NCBI RefSeq assembly: GCF_038397745.1
Contig: NZ_CP151636.1
Coordinates: forward strand, 4,159,099 to 4,223,098
Reading direction: 5' to 3'
Source of the DNA: Microbacterium sp. LWH11-1.2
Lineage (GTDB): Bacteria; Actinomycetota; Actinomycetes; Actinomycetales; Microbacteriaceae
DNA length: 64,000 bases
Shown: piece after piece, positions 44,870-53,619 of the stretch
Position numbering within the stretch: the stretch's first letter is position 1
Layout: the number at the start of each line of letters is the position of its first letter
Position numbers and translations under genes: made by a program
The notes under the pieces: generated by a model
Seen by the model: the letters and a program-made list of their open reading frames with translations, nothing else
Told to the model about the DNA's origin: nothing
Databases searched by the model: none

Positions 44870-45802
44870 TCAGTGAGGTGCCGCGACCGTCGCGAACGCG
44901 CGGACCGGGAATGTGCCGAAGCCGCGCACCGCCGGGGGCGCGGCCGTGAACCGGGCGCCGCGCGGCGGCAGCCGGTCGAGCCCGGTCAGGTGCTCGACCA
45001 CATGGATCCCGGCGGCGAGCAGGATGCTGTGCGCCGGCCGCTCACCTCCGCTCTCGGTGTCGTCGATGTTGAGCGCATCGATGCCGACGAGCCGCACGCC
45101 GGCCTCGACGAGGAAGCGCACGGCGTCCTCGGCGAGGAACGGCGAGCCGGTACCGTACGCCGGGGTCCCGAAATGCCGGTCCCATCCGGTGTCGAGGAGG
45201 ACGGCGGCGCCGCGGAGGTCGCGATCCCCGAGCGTGATCGCCGCGATTCCGCGCCGCTCGGCCGTCCAGGCGTCCCGCAGGTGGAACACCTCGGCGGGAA
45301 GATCGACGAGGGTCTCGAGGTCGAGCGAAGCCAGATCGCCGCCGTCCGCGTAGCGGTGGAACGGCGAGTCGATGTAGGTGCCGGTGTTCCCGATCATCGT
45401 GATGATGTCCATCGCGAACTCGGTCCCCGGCGCGTACTTCGATCGCGAGTCCTCGCGCGTGAGGTGCGAGGTGATGGTGGGCGCGGGAAGCCCGGGGTAG
45501 GTCACCAGTCCCGCTTCGATCGGGTGGCTGAGATCGATGACGCGCATCGCCGCAGAGGCCTCGACGGGGGCCGACGTCTCGACGCCCCGACTGCCGCGAT
45601 GCGCCTCGGCGACGATCCGGAGGTCGCGGATCACGACCTCGCTGACGAGCGCGAGACCCAGGTGCGCGACGAGAAGCGCGCCCACCTGATCCGACGTCAT
45701 CTCCTCGCGCGGCACATCGAGACGGAATCCCTCGCCCTGCATGCCCCCGCCGTTGGCGAAGGCGATCGTGAAGTCGAGGTGCGCTCTGAAGTCGGTCGTC
45801 AT
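44870..45802 (-). CDS. Cyclase family (kynurenine formamidase-like) protein with N-terminal extension
   Basis: A 310-residue protein. Residues 1-85 form a separate domain (ANGGGMQGEGFRLDVPREEM, LVAHLGLALVSEVVI, EAHRG). From about residue 87 a cyclase domain begins with VIDLSHPIEAGLVTYPG. Where active cyclases have HxGTHxD, this protein has GNTGTYIDSPFHRYADGG; both motif His are replaced, though one later His remains. LVGIDALNIDD and HSILLAAGIHVVEHL are family-typical. Activity is uncertain. A GATGAT element six bases before the ATG may allow leaderless expression. Confidence 0.82.
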   Translation of the reverse strand: MTTDFRAHLDFTIAFANGGGMQGEGFRLDVPREEMTSDQVGALLVAHLGLALVSEVVIRDLRIVAEAHRGSRGVETSAPVEASAAMRVIDLSHPIEAGLVTYPGLPAPTITSHLTREDSRSKYAPGTEFAMDIITMIGNTGTYIDSPFHRYADGGDLASLDLETLVDLPAEVFHLRDAWTAERRGIAAITLGDRDLRGAAVLLDTGWDRHFGTPAYGTGSPFLAEDAVRFLVEAGVRLVGIDALNIDDTESGGERPAHSILLAAGIHVVEHLTGLDRLPPRGARFTAAPPAVRGFGTFPVRAFATVAAPH

Positions 45803-45841
45803 CCCCCTATCATCCCGGTGGCACGGCCTCCGGGGTGCACG

Positions 45842-46774
45842 TCAGGCGGACTTCGTCGCCTTCGCCAGCCGCTCTCCGGCCTCGCGCAGGGTCTGCCGCT
45901 CGACCTTGCGCGCCGCGCGAAGCATCTTCTCGGCCTCGCGGACGGCCTTCTGCGCCTCGCGCAGCCGGCGGTCGCCGGCGAGTTCGGCGGGATCCAGAGC
46001 GACCCACTCCTCCGAGCCGTGCTGCTCCTCCCCGCGGTCGTGAGTCGAGATGTAGGCGGCGACGCCGTCGAGCATCCGCTCCATCCCGAACCGGAACGGG
46101 TCGGCGGGAGAGAGGAACACGTCCTCCTCGATCGCGCGACGGAGGGCGGGGAATTCGTCGGCGGTGATCACCCGGTCGTAGAGGGTGGCCTCGCGCACGG
46201 CGACCTCTTCCGGCGTCAGCCCGGAGCCGCGGGACTGGGCGGTGTACCCGGCCTGCACGATCCCGCACCACCGCGCGTCACCCGTCACCGCCAGCGCGAC
46301 GGCCACCCGCTCATCGGCCGTCAGAGGTGTGCTCTCGAGGGCCGCGAGCGACGCGTCCAACCACGCCGAGCTGTTGGGCGTGATCGGCGAGCCGTTGATC
46401 GGCAGGGACAGCATCCAGGGATGCCGGAGATACAGGAGCACCTGCTCCTCGTAGAGGGCGAGCAGCCGCTCCCGCCAGCCATCCACCTCGAGGTGGCTCT
46501 CCGGCGGGAGCCCGGTCGCCTGCTCCTGCATCAGCAGCAGCAGGTCGTCCTTCGCGCTCACATAGCGATAGAGCGACATCGGTGTGAATCCGAGCTTGGC
46601 GGCGACGGCGGCCATCGACACGGCGCCGATGCCCTCGGCATCCGCCAGCTCGACGGCCGCGTCGACGATCTTCTCGACGCTCATCTCGCGCTTCGGTCCG
46701 CGCTGCGGATCGGCGGCCACGCCCCAGGCGAGCGCGATCCCCCGCGGCAGCTCCGGCGGCTCGGTCTCAGTCAT
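45842..46774 (-). CDS. TetR-family regulator of the DrrAB-type exporter
   Basis: A 310-residue TetR protein, long for the family. The HTH reads KIVDAAVELADAEGIGAVSMAAVAAKLGFTPMSLYRYVSAKDDLLLL, near residues 35-80. The C-terminal part is helical and rich in charged residues (last 60 residues AEKMLRAARKVERQTLREAGERL). The ATG at 46774 lies seven bases after TAGGAT, whose last bases form a second ATG in the longer frame. Divergent from the ABC genes with a perfect palindrome between. Confidence 0.9.
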   Translation of the reverse strand: MTETEPPELPRGIALAWGVAADPQRGPKREMSVEKIVDAAVELADAEGIGAVSMAAVAAKLGFTPMSLYRYVSAKDDLLLLMQEQATGLPPESHLEVDGWRERLLALYEEQVLLYLRHPWMLSLPINGSPITPNSSAWLDASLAALESTPLTADERVAVALAVTGDARWCGIVQAGYTAQSRGSGLTPEEVAVREATLYDRVITADEFPALRRAIEEDVFLSPADPFRFGMERMLDGVAAYISTHDRGEEQHGSEEWVALDPAELAGDRRLREAQKAVREAEKMLRAARKVERQTLREAGERLAKATKSA

Positions 46775-46790
46775 GCGCTTCATCCTACTT

Positions 46791-46809
46791 CTGTTTATTT
46801 AATAAACAG
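46791..46809. promoter_or_regulatory. 19-bp perfect palindrome, likely TetR operator
   Basis: CTGTTTATT-T-AATAAACAG at 46791-46809 is a perfect dyad in an AT-rich segment, four bases from the -10 box of tetR and 68 bp upstream of the exporter ATPase start. It could repress both directions. Confidence 0.75.
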
Positions 46810-46876
46810 TGTGTTACGGTCATACACAGCTGTTTGTCACGTACACAGTTTTCCCCATACACAGAGAGGATCGACC

Positions 46877-47767
46877 ATGGAGACAGCCATCGCGGTGCAG
46901 GGCCTCAGCAAGGCCTTCCAGGGCAGGGTCGTCGTCGACGACCTGGACTTCACCGTCGCGCGCGGAGAGGTGTTCGCGCTGCTGGGGCCGAACGGCGCCG
47001 GAAAGACCTCGACGATCAACATCCTCACCACGCTCACCACCGCGGATGCCGGCTCGGCCGAGGTGGCTGGGTGGGACGTGCGCACGCAGAGCGCCGAGGT
47101 GCAGCGCCGGATCAGTCTCACCGGGCAGTCCGCCGCGGTCGACGATGCGCTGACCGCCACCGAGAACGTGGTCATGTTCGCCCGACTGTCGGGCCTCGGC
47201 CGCGCTGCAGCGAAGCGCCGCGCCGCCGACCTCATCGCGCAGTTCGATCTGACGGATGCCGCGGGCCGGATCGTGCGGACCTTCTCCGGCGGCATGCGTC
47301 GCCGTCTCGACCTCGCGCTGAGCTTCGTCGTGACACCCGAGGTGCTGTTCCTCGACGAGCCGACGACGGGCCTCGACACCCGGAGCCGTCGCGACCTCTG
47401 GGACATCATCCGCATGCTCGCGAGCGCCGGCACGACCGTCTTCCTCACGACGCAGTATCTGGAGGAGGCCGATCAGCTCGCCGACCGGATCGCCGTGCTC
47501 CACGACGGGAGGATCGCCGCCCTCGGCACCCCCGCGGAGCTGAAGGCCCGCATCGGGGGCGACACCGTCGAGCTGCACGACGATCGCGGCGAGCTCCGCC
47601 GGGAGATCCCCACCGACGGATCCGTCGCCGACCTCCGCCGCGCACTCGACCTGCTCGACGAAGAAGGCGCGGACGGCATCGTGACCCTCCGTCGTCCGAC
47701 ACTCGACGACGTGTTCCTCGCCGTCACCTCATCCCCTGCCGCCCGCTCGTCGAAGGAGCTCGCATGA
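46877..47767 (+). CDS. DrrA-type ABC exporter ATPase
   Basis: A 296-residue ATPase. Walker A GPNGAGKTS at about residues 38-46, signature FSGGMRRRLDLAL, Walker B FLDEPTTGLD, and the DrrA-like C-terminal tail with LRRPTLDDVFLAVT. It powers the ABC-2 permease that overlaps its stop (ATGA). ATG at 46877 follows AGAGAGGA. Under TetR control this resembles drug or lipid exporters. Confidence 0.93.
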   Translation: METAIAVQGLSKAFQGRVVVDDLDFTVARGEVFALLGPNGAGKTSTINILTTLTTADAGSAEVAGWDVRTQSAEVQRRISLTGQSAAVDDALTATENVVMFARLSGLGRAAAKRRAADLIAQFDLTDAAGRIVRTFSGGMRRRLDLALSFVVTPEVLFLDEPTTGLDTRSRRDLWDIIRMLASAGTTVFLTTQYLEEADQLADRIAVLHDGRIAALGTPAELKARIGGDTVELHDDRGELRREIPTDGSVADLRRALDLLDEEGADGIVTLRRPTLDDVFLAVTSSPAARSSKELA

Positions 47768-48591
47768 ACATCGCCATCGCCGCGCCCCGCGCCACGGCAT
47801 CCGTCCCCCCGTCCCCCGTCCCGCGTCCGCGCGTGCGCGGCCTCACGGCCGAGTCCGTGTTCGTCGGCCGGAGCCTTCGCCATTCGCTGCGCGACGGCGA
47901 ATCGCTGCTGATGGCGATCATGCTCCCCGTGATGCTCATGCTCATGTTCACGTGGGTGTTCGGCGGGGCGATCGATCCCTCCGGCGCCTACGTCGACTAC
48001 GTCGTCCCGGGGATCATCCTCACCTGCGCGGGCTTCGGAGCCTCGTCGACGGCCGTGTATGTCGCGAACGACATGCGCACGGGGATCATCGACCGCTTCC
48101 GCACGATGCCGCTGCGCGCCGGCGCCGTGCTCACAGGGCATGTCGTCGCCAGCGTGCTGCGCAACCTCATCGCGACGGCGATCGTGATCGGCGTCGGCAT
48201 CCTCGTCGGCTTCCGACCGACCGCGACTCCGCTGGAGTGGATCGCCCTGACGGGACTGATCGCGCTCTACATCCTCGCGATCACCTACCTGTTCGCCGCG
48301 ATCGGTCTCGCCGCCGGCAGCCCCGAGGGCGCGAACGGCTACGGCTTCGTGCTGCTGTTCCTGCCGTACCTGTCCAGCGCATTCGTCCCGGTGGCCAGCA
48401 TGCCCGCCTGGTTGCAGCCGGTCGCCGCCCACCAGCCGATCACTCCCATCGTCGAGACCATCCGCGGACTGCTGACGGATGCCCCGCTGCAGAGCGAGCC
48501 CTGGTGGGCGATCGGGTGGTGCCTGGTCATCCTCCTGATCGCGGTGACCTGGGGCGCCTGGCTCTTCCGCCGCAAGGCCGCCCGTCGTTGA
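47764..48591 (+). CDS. DrrB-type ABC-2 exporter permease
   Basis: A 275-residue permease with about six spans. It has ESLLMAIMLPVMLMLMFTWVFGG, GIIDRFRTMPLRAGAVLTGHVVASV and the ABC-2 signature region LFLPYLSSAFVPVASMPAWLQPVAAHQPITPIVETIRGL. Substrate unknown. Last gene of the TetR-controlled exporter pair; a structured intergenic segment follows. Confidence 0.93.
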   Translation: MNIAIAAPRATASVPPSPVPRPRVRGLTAESVFVGRSLRHSLRDGESLLMAIMLPVMLMLMFTWVFGGAIDPSGAYVDYVVPGIILTCAGFGASSTAVYVANDMRTGIIDRFRTMPLRAGAVLTGHVVASVLRNLIATAIVIGVGILVGFRPTATPLEWIALTGLIALYILAITYLFAAIGLAAGSPEGANGYGFVLLFLPYLSSAFVPVASMPAWLQPVAAHQPITPIVETIRGLLTDAPLQSEPWWAIGWCLVILLIAVTWGAWLFRRKAARR

Positions 48592-48618
48592 CACCGAGGA
48601 CCACAGGTCCGGGACGGA

Positions 48619-48771
48619 GTCTCAGCTGAGACATAGCCGTTCCGGGCCTTCCACCCAGCCAGGCCTGCGATGGTTCTGGCAGGACTTGTGCCGGCACCGC
48701 CGAGTCCACGCGGGCTGGGGCCCGCGGATCGCCCCTGATGACATGCCCCCCTGTCATCGGGGGCGTGTCAT
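48619..48771. ncRNA. Densely structured intergenic segment, candidate structured RNA or compound terminator
   Basis: About 150 bp between the convergent exporter and arsR genes holds a run of stems: GTCTCAGCTGAGAC (48619-48632); GGCCT/AGGCC (48645-48649, 48661-48665); CCTGC/GCAGG (48664-48668, 48679-48683); GGACT/AGTCC (48682-48686, 48703-48707) around GTGCCGGCAC; CGCGGGC-TGGG-GCCCGCG (48709-48726); and two alternative terminal hairpins at 48737-48771. No convincing protein frame crosses it. Strand is not determined. It could be several terminators or one folded RNA. Confidence 0.35.
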
Positions 48772-48807
48772 GTCCAGGGCGGAATACGACGGCGGGAGCG
48801 GATGCCG

Positions 48808-49221
48808 TCAGGCGCCGAGCCGCTTGAGCGCCGATGTCACGACGTGCTTGGCGGAGGCGGCCGCGCGTCCGACGACCTCGGCCGCGTGAGCTGCGCTGTC
48901 GGGCAGCGGGACCGGGTAGGCGATGTCGGGAGCCTCATCGCCGTACGCGTCGACGAGGAACGGCACCAGCCAGTCGTCGACGACCTCGAGGGGCTCGACG
49001 GACAGGCTGTAGAAGCGACGCTGCCCGTCTTCGCGCACCGAGACGAGCTCGGCGTCGCGCAGGACCTTGAGGTGCTTCGACACCGTGGGCTGGCTGATGC
49101 CCAGATCGGCGACGATGTGGCTCACGCTCGTGCCCGACTCGCCTTCGGCCGTGCGTCGCAGCAGGAGCTGGAGGATGTCGCGCCTCGTACCGTCTGCGAT
49201 CACGTCGAAGATGTCCGTCAT
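48808..49221 (-). CDS. ArsR-family transcriptional regulator
   Basis: A 137-residue winged-helix protein: FDVIADGTRRDILQLLLRR, VSHIVADLGISQPTVSKHLKVLRDAELVSVREDGQRRFYSL. No metal-binding CxC motif is seen in the HTH, so it is not an obvious metal sensor. ATG at 49221 follows TACCCT by six bases. Divergent from the TrkH gene, which it might regulate (inference). Confidence 0.9.
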   Translation of the reverse strand: MTDIFDVIADGTRRDILQLLLRRTAEGESGTSVSHIVADLGISQPTVSKHLKVLRDAELVSVREDGQRRFYSLSVEPLEVVDDWLVPFLVDAYGDEAPDIAYPVPLPDSAAHAAEVVGRAAASAKHVVTSALKRLGA

Positions 49222-49324
49222 GAGATCAGGGTAGTCGTCCCCGGCACGGAGTACCATGACGAAGGCTCGGCGAAAGGCGCCGTGTGACCGCACCGCGGGC
49301 AGGCGCAGGACGAAGGGGGACGCG

Positions 49325-50755
49325 ATGTCGGGCATCGCTTCGGCGTCGTCCCCACGGGAGCGCCTCGAGAGCGTCGCCGGCTGGATCAAGCACATCGTCA
49401 CCTCGTCCCCCTCACGATTCGCGATCGTCATCTTCGCTCTGCTGATCCTGGTCTTCACCGTCCTGCTGTCGCTGCCGATCGCCTCCGCGAGCGGCACGGT
49501 GACTCCGCTCAGCGATGCCCTCTTCACCGCGGTCTCCACGATCTGCGTGACCGGCCTCTCGACCGTCGACATGGCGAACCACTGGTCGCCGTTCGGTCAT
49601 GTGCTGGTCTTCGTCGGCGTCAACATCGGAGCCCTGGGCGTGCTCACGCTCGCCTCGCTGATGGGCATGCTCATCTCCCGGCGGCTCGGCCTGCGCGCCA
49701 AGCTCATGGCCGCCGGGGACACGAACCCCCTGCGCGCGCACGGCGGGGTCGTCAACGAGAGCCAGACCGTGCGCCTCGGCGAGGTGGGCCAGCTGCTCAC
49801 CACGGTCGCCGTCTCCGCGTTGATCATCGAGGCCTCGCTCGCGGTGCTCCTCTACCCCGCGCTCGTGATGGCGGAGGTCGACCCCATCGCCGCGCTGTGG
49901 GAGGCGCCCTACTTCGCCGCGATGGCCTTCACGAACACCGGCTTCGCGCCCAACGACGGCGGCGTCGCGGTGTTCGCCGACGACTACCTCGTGCTCTTCC
50001 TGCTGATGGTGGGCGTCTTCCTCGGAAGTATCGGGTTCCCGGTCATCTACACGCTCGCCAAGCACGTCTGGCACGTCAAGAAGTGGTCTCTGCACACGAA
50101 GCTCACCCTCGTGACCACCGTGCTGCTGTTCGTGCTCGGCGCCGCGGTCTTCCTGATCCTCGAGTACGCCAACCCGAAGACCTTCGGGTCGATGGATGCC
50201 GCAGACACCACGTTCCAAGCCTTCTTCCTGTCTGCGATGACCCGGTCCGGCGGCTTCAACGTCATCGAGATGGACGATCTGAACGGCTCGTCGCTGCTGG
50301 CGGCCAGCATGCTGATGTTCGTCGGCGGCGGCTCGGCGTCGACCGCCGGCGGCATCAAGGTCACGACGCTGGCGGTGCTGGCGATCGCCGTCTGGTCAGA
50401 GGCGAAGGGACGCCAGTCGGTCGAGGTCTTCGGCCGTCGCATCCCCAGCGACGTGCAGCGCGTCGCGCTCAGCGTCGTCGCGTGGGGCGCCACGATCGTG
50501 GCCCTGTCGACCATCATCATCGCCCAGATCACGAAGGCCGACATCAGTCATGTGCTCTTCGACGTGATCTCGGCGTTCGGCACCGTCGGGCTGTCGACCG
50601 GTCTCACGGCGGAGCTCCCCGATTCAGCGTCCTATGTGATGGCCGCGACCATCTTCATGGGGCGCGTTGGTACAGTGACTCTCGCCGCGGCAGTCGCCGC
50701 GACATCGCGATCGCAGTATTACTCGCTGCCCGTGGAAAGGCCGATCGTTGGTTGA
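49325..50755 (+). CDS. TrkH/KtrB-family potassium uptake channel subunit
   Basis: A 476-residue membrane protein with four pore repeats: STICVTGLSTVD, AFTNTGFAPNDGG, AMTRSGGFNVIEMDD and SAFGTVGLSTG, whose glycines line the selectivity filter. It conducts K+ (or K+/Na+) and is gated by the TrkA-type subunit next to it. ATG at 49325 follows AAGGGGG by five bases. The next gene overlaps its end. Confidence 0.94.
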   Translation: MSGIASASSPRERLESVAGWIKHIVTSSPSRFAIVIFALLILVFTVLLSLPIASASGTVTPLSDALFTAVSTICVTGLSTVDMANHWSPFGHVLVFVGVNIGALGVLTLASLMGMLISRRLGLRAKLMAAGDTNPLRAHGGVVNESQTVRLGEVGQLLTTVAVSALIIEASLAVLLYPALVMAEVDPIAALWEAPYFAAMAFTNTGFAPNDGGVAVFADDYLVLFLLMVGVFLGSIGFPVIYTLAKHVWHVKKWSLHTKLTLVTTVLLFVLGAAVFLILEYANPKTFGSMDAADTTFQAFFLSAMTRSGGFNVIEMDDLNGSSLLAASMLMFVGGGSASTAGGIKVTTLAVLAIAVWSEAKGRQSVEVFGRRIPSDVQRVALSVVAWGATIVALSTIIIAQITKADISHVLFDVISAFGTVGLSTGLTAELPDSASYVMAATIFMGRVGTVTLAAAVAATSRSQYYSLPVERPIVG

Positions 50756-51419
50756 AGTCCTCCGGGGCGACGCTCCCGTCCTCGTCATCGGTCTCGGTCG
50801 ATTCGGCGCCGCGTGCGCCGGTGAGCTCGATCGGCTCGACCGCGAGGTCCTCGCGATCGACGACAACCTCGAGCTCGTGCAGAAGTGGTCGGACCGCGTC
50901 ACGCACACGGTGCAGGCCGACGCGAAGAACATCGATGCACTGCGGCAGATCGGCGCCGGAGACTTCCAGGTCGCCGTGGTCGCGGTGGGCTCGTCGATCG
51001 AGGCATCCGTCCTCATCACCGCGAACCTCGTCGACCTCAAGGTGCCGCAGATCTGGGCCAAGGCCGTCTCGCAGTCGCACGGCAAGATCCTCGCCCGCGT
51101 GGGAGCGAACCACGTCATCTACCCCGAGCGTGAGGCCGGCGAGCGCGTCGCCCACCTCGTGAGCGGACGGATGCTCGACTTCATCCGCTTCGACGACGAC
51201 TTCGTTCTGGCCAAGATGTACCCGCCGAAGTTCATCCGCGGCGTCGGGCTCAACGAATCGGGCGTCCGCTCGAAGTACAAGGTCACCGTCGTGGGCGTGA
51301 AGAGCCCCGGCAAGCCGTTCCGCTACGCGGAGGCGAACACGATCGTCACCAACCACGACCTCATCATCGTGTCGGGCACCAACAGCGACATCGAGCGCTT
51401 CGCCGCGCTCGACCGCTGA
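50748..51419 (+). CDS. TrkA/KtrA-type potassium channel regulatory subunit
   Basis: A 223-residue cytoplasmic protein. The RCK-N Rossmann domain starts VLVIGLGRFGAACAGELDRLDREVLAIDDN, and the RCK-C domain covers the last ~80 residues. It binds NAD(H) or ATP and gates the TrkH-type channel. The start is TTG at 50748, overlapping the trkH stop by eight bases, with GGAAAGG upstream. Confidence 0.92.
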   Translation: MVEVLRGDAPVLVIGLGRFGAACAGELDRLDREVLAIDDNLELVQKWSDRVTHTVQADAKNIDALRQIGAGDFQVAVVAVGSSIEASVLITANLVDLKVPQIWAKAVSQSHGKILARVGANHVIYPEREAGERVAHLVSGRMLDFIRFDDDFVLAKMYPPKFIRGVGLNESGVRSKYKVTVVGVKSPGKPFRYAEANTIVTNHDLIIVSGTNSDIERFAALDR

Positions 51420-51435
51420 CGCGGACGGTAGCTAC

Positions 51436-51723
51436 TCAGGCGTCGATGTCGAGGGTGATCGCGACGACGTCGTCCACGGCCACTCCCTCGCGGTCCTGCA
51501 GCACCTTCTTGATCGGCACGATGTAGCCGCCGTCCTTCGGCCAGAGCGCCGTCGTCACGGTGGTGGCGCCGATCGTGACGGACGCCGGGATCATTCCCCA
51601 TCCGTAGGTCACGATCGAGGCGATCTCGTGGATCAGCTCGCTCTCCGCGGGTGGCACGGCGACGAAGTGGAACGGCGCAGGACCCCGCCAGTGGAAGATC
51701 TCCCCCTCGATCCGCAGCCGCAT
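51436..51723 (-). CDS. DUF1905 domain protein
   Basis: A 95-residue beta-rich protein: IEGEIFHWRGPAPFHFVAVP, GWGMIPASVTIGATTVTTALWPKDGGYIVPIKKVL. This is the DUF1905 pattern, often seen as small cytoplasmic proteins of unknown function. Starts three bases after the proC stop, so it is probably cotranscribed with proC. Confidence 0.88.
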   Translation of the reverse strand: MRLRIEGEIFHWRGPAPFHFVAVPPAESELIHEIASIVTYGWGMIPASVTIGATTVTTALWPKDGGYIVPIKKVLQDREGVAVDDVVAITLDIDA

Positions 51724-51726
51724 CGC

Positions 51727-52566
51727 TCAGCCTCCTGCCGCGAGCTCCTTGGAGCGGGCGAGGGCCGCCGCCGCCGCATCCGAGAAGGTGCGGTCGAGTC
51801 GAGCATCCTGCAGCACGGCGATCGCGCGCTCGGTGGTGCCCTTGGGGCTCGTGACCCGGCGGCGGAGTTCGGCGGGGTCCTCCCCCGAGGCATCGAGCAG
51901 CGCCGTCGCACCGATGAACGTGTGTTCGGCCATGAGGCGCGCATCGGCCTCGGCGAACCCCAGACCGATGGCGGCCTTCGTGAACTCCTCGATCAGCAGG
52001 TAGACGTACGCGGGCCCGGAACCCGAGATCGTGCCGAGCGCGTCGATCTGCGATTCGGGCACCTCCACGACCGCGCCGACGGTCTCGAACAGGCGGCGGA
52101 CGAGGGCCAGGTCGTCTGCGGTCGCAGAGGCCCCGGCTGCGAGCCCGGCGACGCCCTTGCGCACGGTGGACGGAGTGTTCGGCATGGAGCGGATGACGCG
52201 GGCGTCGTCGCCGAGCACATCGGCGAAGGTCTGGAGGGTCACGCCCGCTGCGAGGCTCACGACGATCGCGTCGTCCGCGAGGTGCGGGGCGATCTCACGG
52301 AGCAGCTCCGGCACCATCGCCGGCTTGACGCCGACGAGCACGATGCGCGCTCCGGCGACGGCATCCGCGTTGCCCTGCGGCCGCTCGGAGAGCGCGATGC
52401 TGGTGACCCCGTCGACGTCTTCGAAGGCCGCGGCCTTCTCGGGCGTGCGGTTGGTCGCGGTGATCCCGCCGTCGATGCGGATGCCGGAAGCGACGACGCC
52501 CCGGAGGATCGCGCCTCCCATGGAACCGGCACCGAGGAACGCGAGCGAGGGAAGCGATTCAGCCAT
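51727..52566 (-). CDS. proC: Pyrroline-5-carboxylate reductase
   Basis: A 279-residue NAD(P)H-dependent enzyme of proline synthesis. The N-terminal Rossmann loop is LAFLGAGSMGGAILRGVV. The C-terminal signature region reads GSGPAYVYLLIEEFTKAAIGLGF with RRRVTSPKGTTERAIAVL, which binds the substrate. It has standard length. TAGGAT six bases before the ATG at 52566 fits a leaderless start. Confidence 0.95.
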   Translation of the reverse strand: MAESLPSLAFLGAGSMGGAILRGVVASGIRIDGGITATNRTPEKAAAFEDVDGVTSIALSERPQGNADAVAGARIVLVGVKPAMVPELLREIAPHLADDAIVVSLAAGVTLQTFADVLGDDARVIRSMPNTPSTVRKGVAGLAAGASATADDLALVRRLFETVGAVVEVPESQIDALGTISGSGPAYVYLLIEEFTKAAIGLGFAEADARLMAEHTFIGATALLDASGEDPAELRRRVTSPKGTTERAIAVLQDARLDRTFSDAAAAALARSKELAAGG

Positions 52567-52625
52567 GTCGTCATCCTACGGCGGGCGCTCCGGAATCCAT
52601 CGGCGAGCAGTTCTAGACTCGTGCC

Positions 52626-53597
52626 ATGAGTGCATCCGGAGGCAACAAGGCCATCGTCGCGGCGTTCCTGGCGAATCTGGGCATCGCGCTCGCGAAGTTC
52701 GTCGCCTGGGCGCTCTCCGGCTCCGCGTCGATGCTCGCCGAGGCGATCCACTCGGTCGCCGACTCCGGCAACCAGCTGCTCCTGATGCTGGGCGGACGCA
52801 AGGCCCGGCGCGAGGCCGACCGCTCCCACCCGTTCGGCTACGGGCGCGAACGCTACGTGTACGCCTTCGTCGTCTCGATCATCCTCTTCTCCGTCGGCGG
52901 CCTGTTCGCCATCTACGAGGGCGTCGACAAGCTCACCAACCCGCACGAGCTCGACAAGACGTGGTGGTGGCTGCCTCTCGTCGTCCTGGTCATCGCGATC
53001 GGCCTCGAGTCGTTCTCCCTGCGCACGGCCGTCAGGGAGAGCAATCTCGTGCGCGAGAAGGGGCAGTCGTGGGTCTCGTTCGTGCGCCGGTCGAAGGCGC
53101 CGGAGCTCCCGGTCGTGCTGCTCGAGGACGTCGGCGCGCTGACCGGTCTCACCTTCGCGCTCCTCGGCGTGGGTCTCACGCTGATCACCGGCAACCCGGT
53201 GTTCGATGCACTCGGAACGGTCATGATCGGCGTGCTGCTGGTGCTCATCGCGATCGTGCTCGGCGTCGAGACCAAGAGCCTGCTGGTCGGCGAGGGCGCG
53301 ACGCAGGCCGACTACGACCGGATCGTCGACGCGATCAACGCGGGCGATGAGATCGAGAAGATCATCCACATGAAGACCCTCTACCTCGGTCCCGACGAGC
53401 TGATGGTGGCTGCCAAGATCGCGCTCAGCGCCGACAAACCGCTGCGCGAGGCCGCCGACGACATCGACGCGATCGAAGCCCGCATCCGCGAGGCCGTGCC
53501 GGTCGCACGAGTCGTCTACATCGAGCCGGATGTGTATCGACCGGCGATCGATCCGCAGCCCTCGACCGACGTCTTCGTGCTCAAGTCCTCGGACTGA
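52626..53597 (+). CDS. Cation diffusion facilitator family metal exporter
   Basis: A 323-residue protein with about six spans and a cytoplasmic C-terminal domain. The metal-site helices include SMLAEAIHSVADSGNQLLLMLGGR (HxxxD) and RSHPFGYGRERYVYAF. A later span, ALTGLTFALLGVGLTLIT, carries LEDVGA (xxxD). It probably exports Zn, Mn, Fe or Co. TAGACT lies six bases before the ATG. Confidence 0.92.
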   Translation: MSASGGNKAIVAAFLANLGIALAKFVAWALSGSASMLAEAIHSVADSGNQLLLMLGGRKARREADRSHPFGYGRERYVYAFVVSIILFSVGGLFAIYEGVDKLTNPHELDKTWWWLPLVVLVIAIGLESFSLRTAVRESNLVREKGQSWVSFVRRSKAPELPVVLLEDVGALTGLTFALLGVGLTLITGNPVFDALGTVMIGVLLVLIAIVLGVETKSLLVGEGATQADYDRIVDAINAGDEIEKIIHMKTLYLGPDELMVAAKIALSADKPLREAADDIDAIEARIREAVPVARVVYIEPDVYRPAIDPQPSTDVFVLKSSD

Positions 53598-53619
53598 GTC
53601 TCTCCGAAGGACGTGGAGC

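Noticed and set aside
48527..48757. 76-codon minus-strand frame in the structured intergenic segment
   Set aside because: It runs into the exporter permease gene antisense, lacks a ribosome binding site and a recognisable domain, and its sequence is accounted for by the stem-loops.
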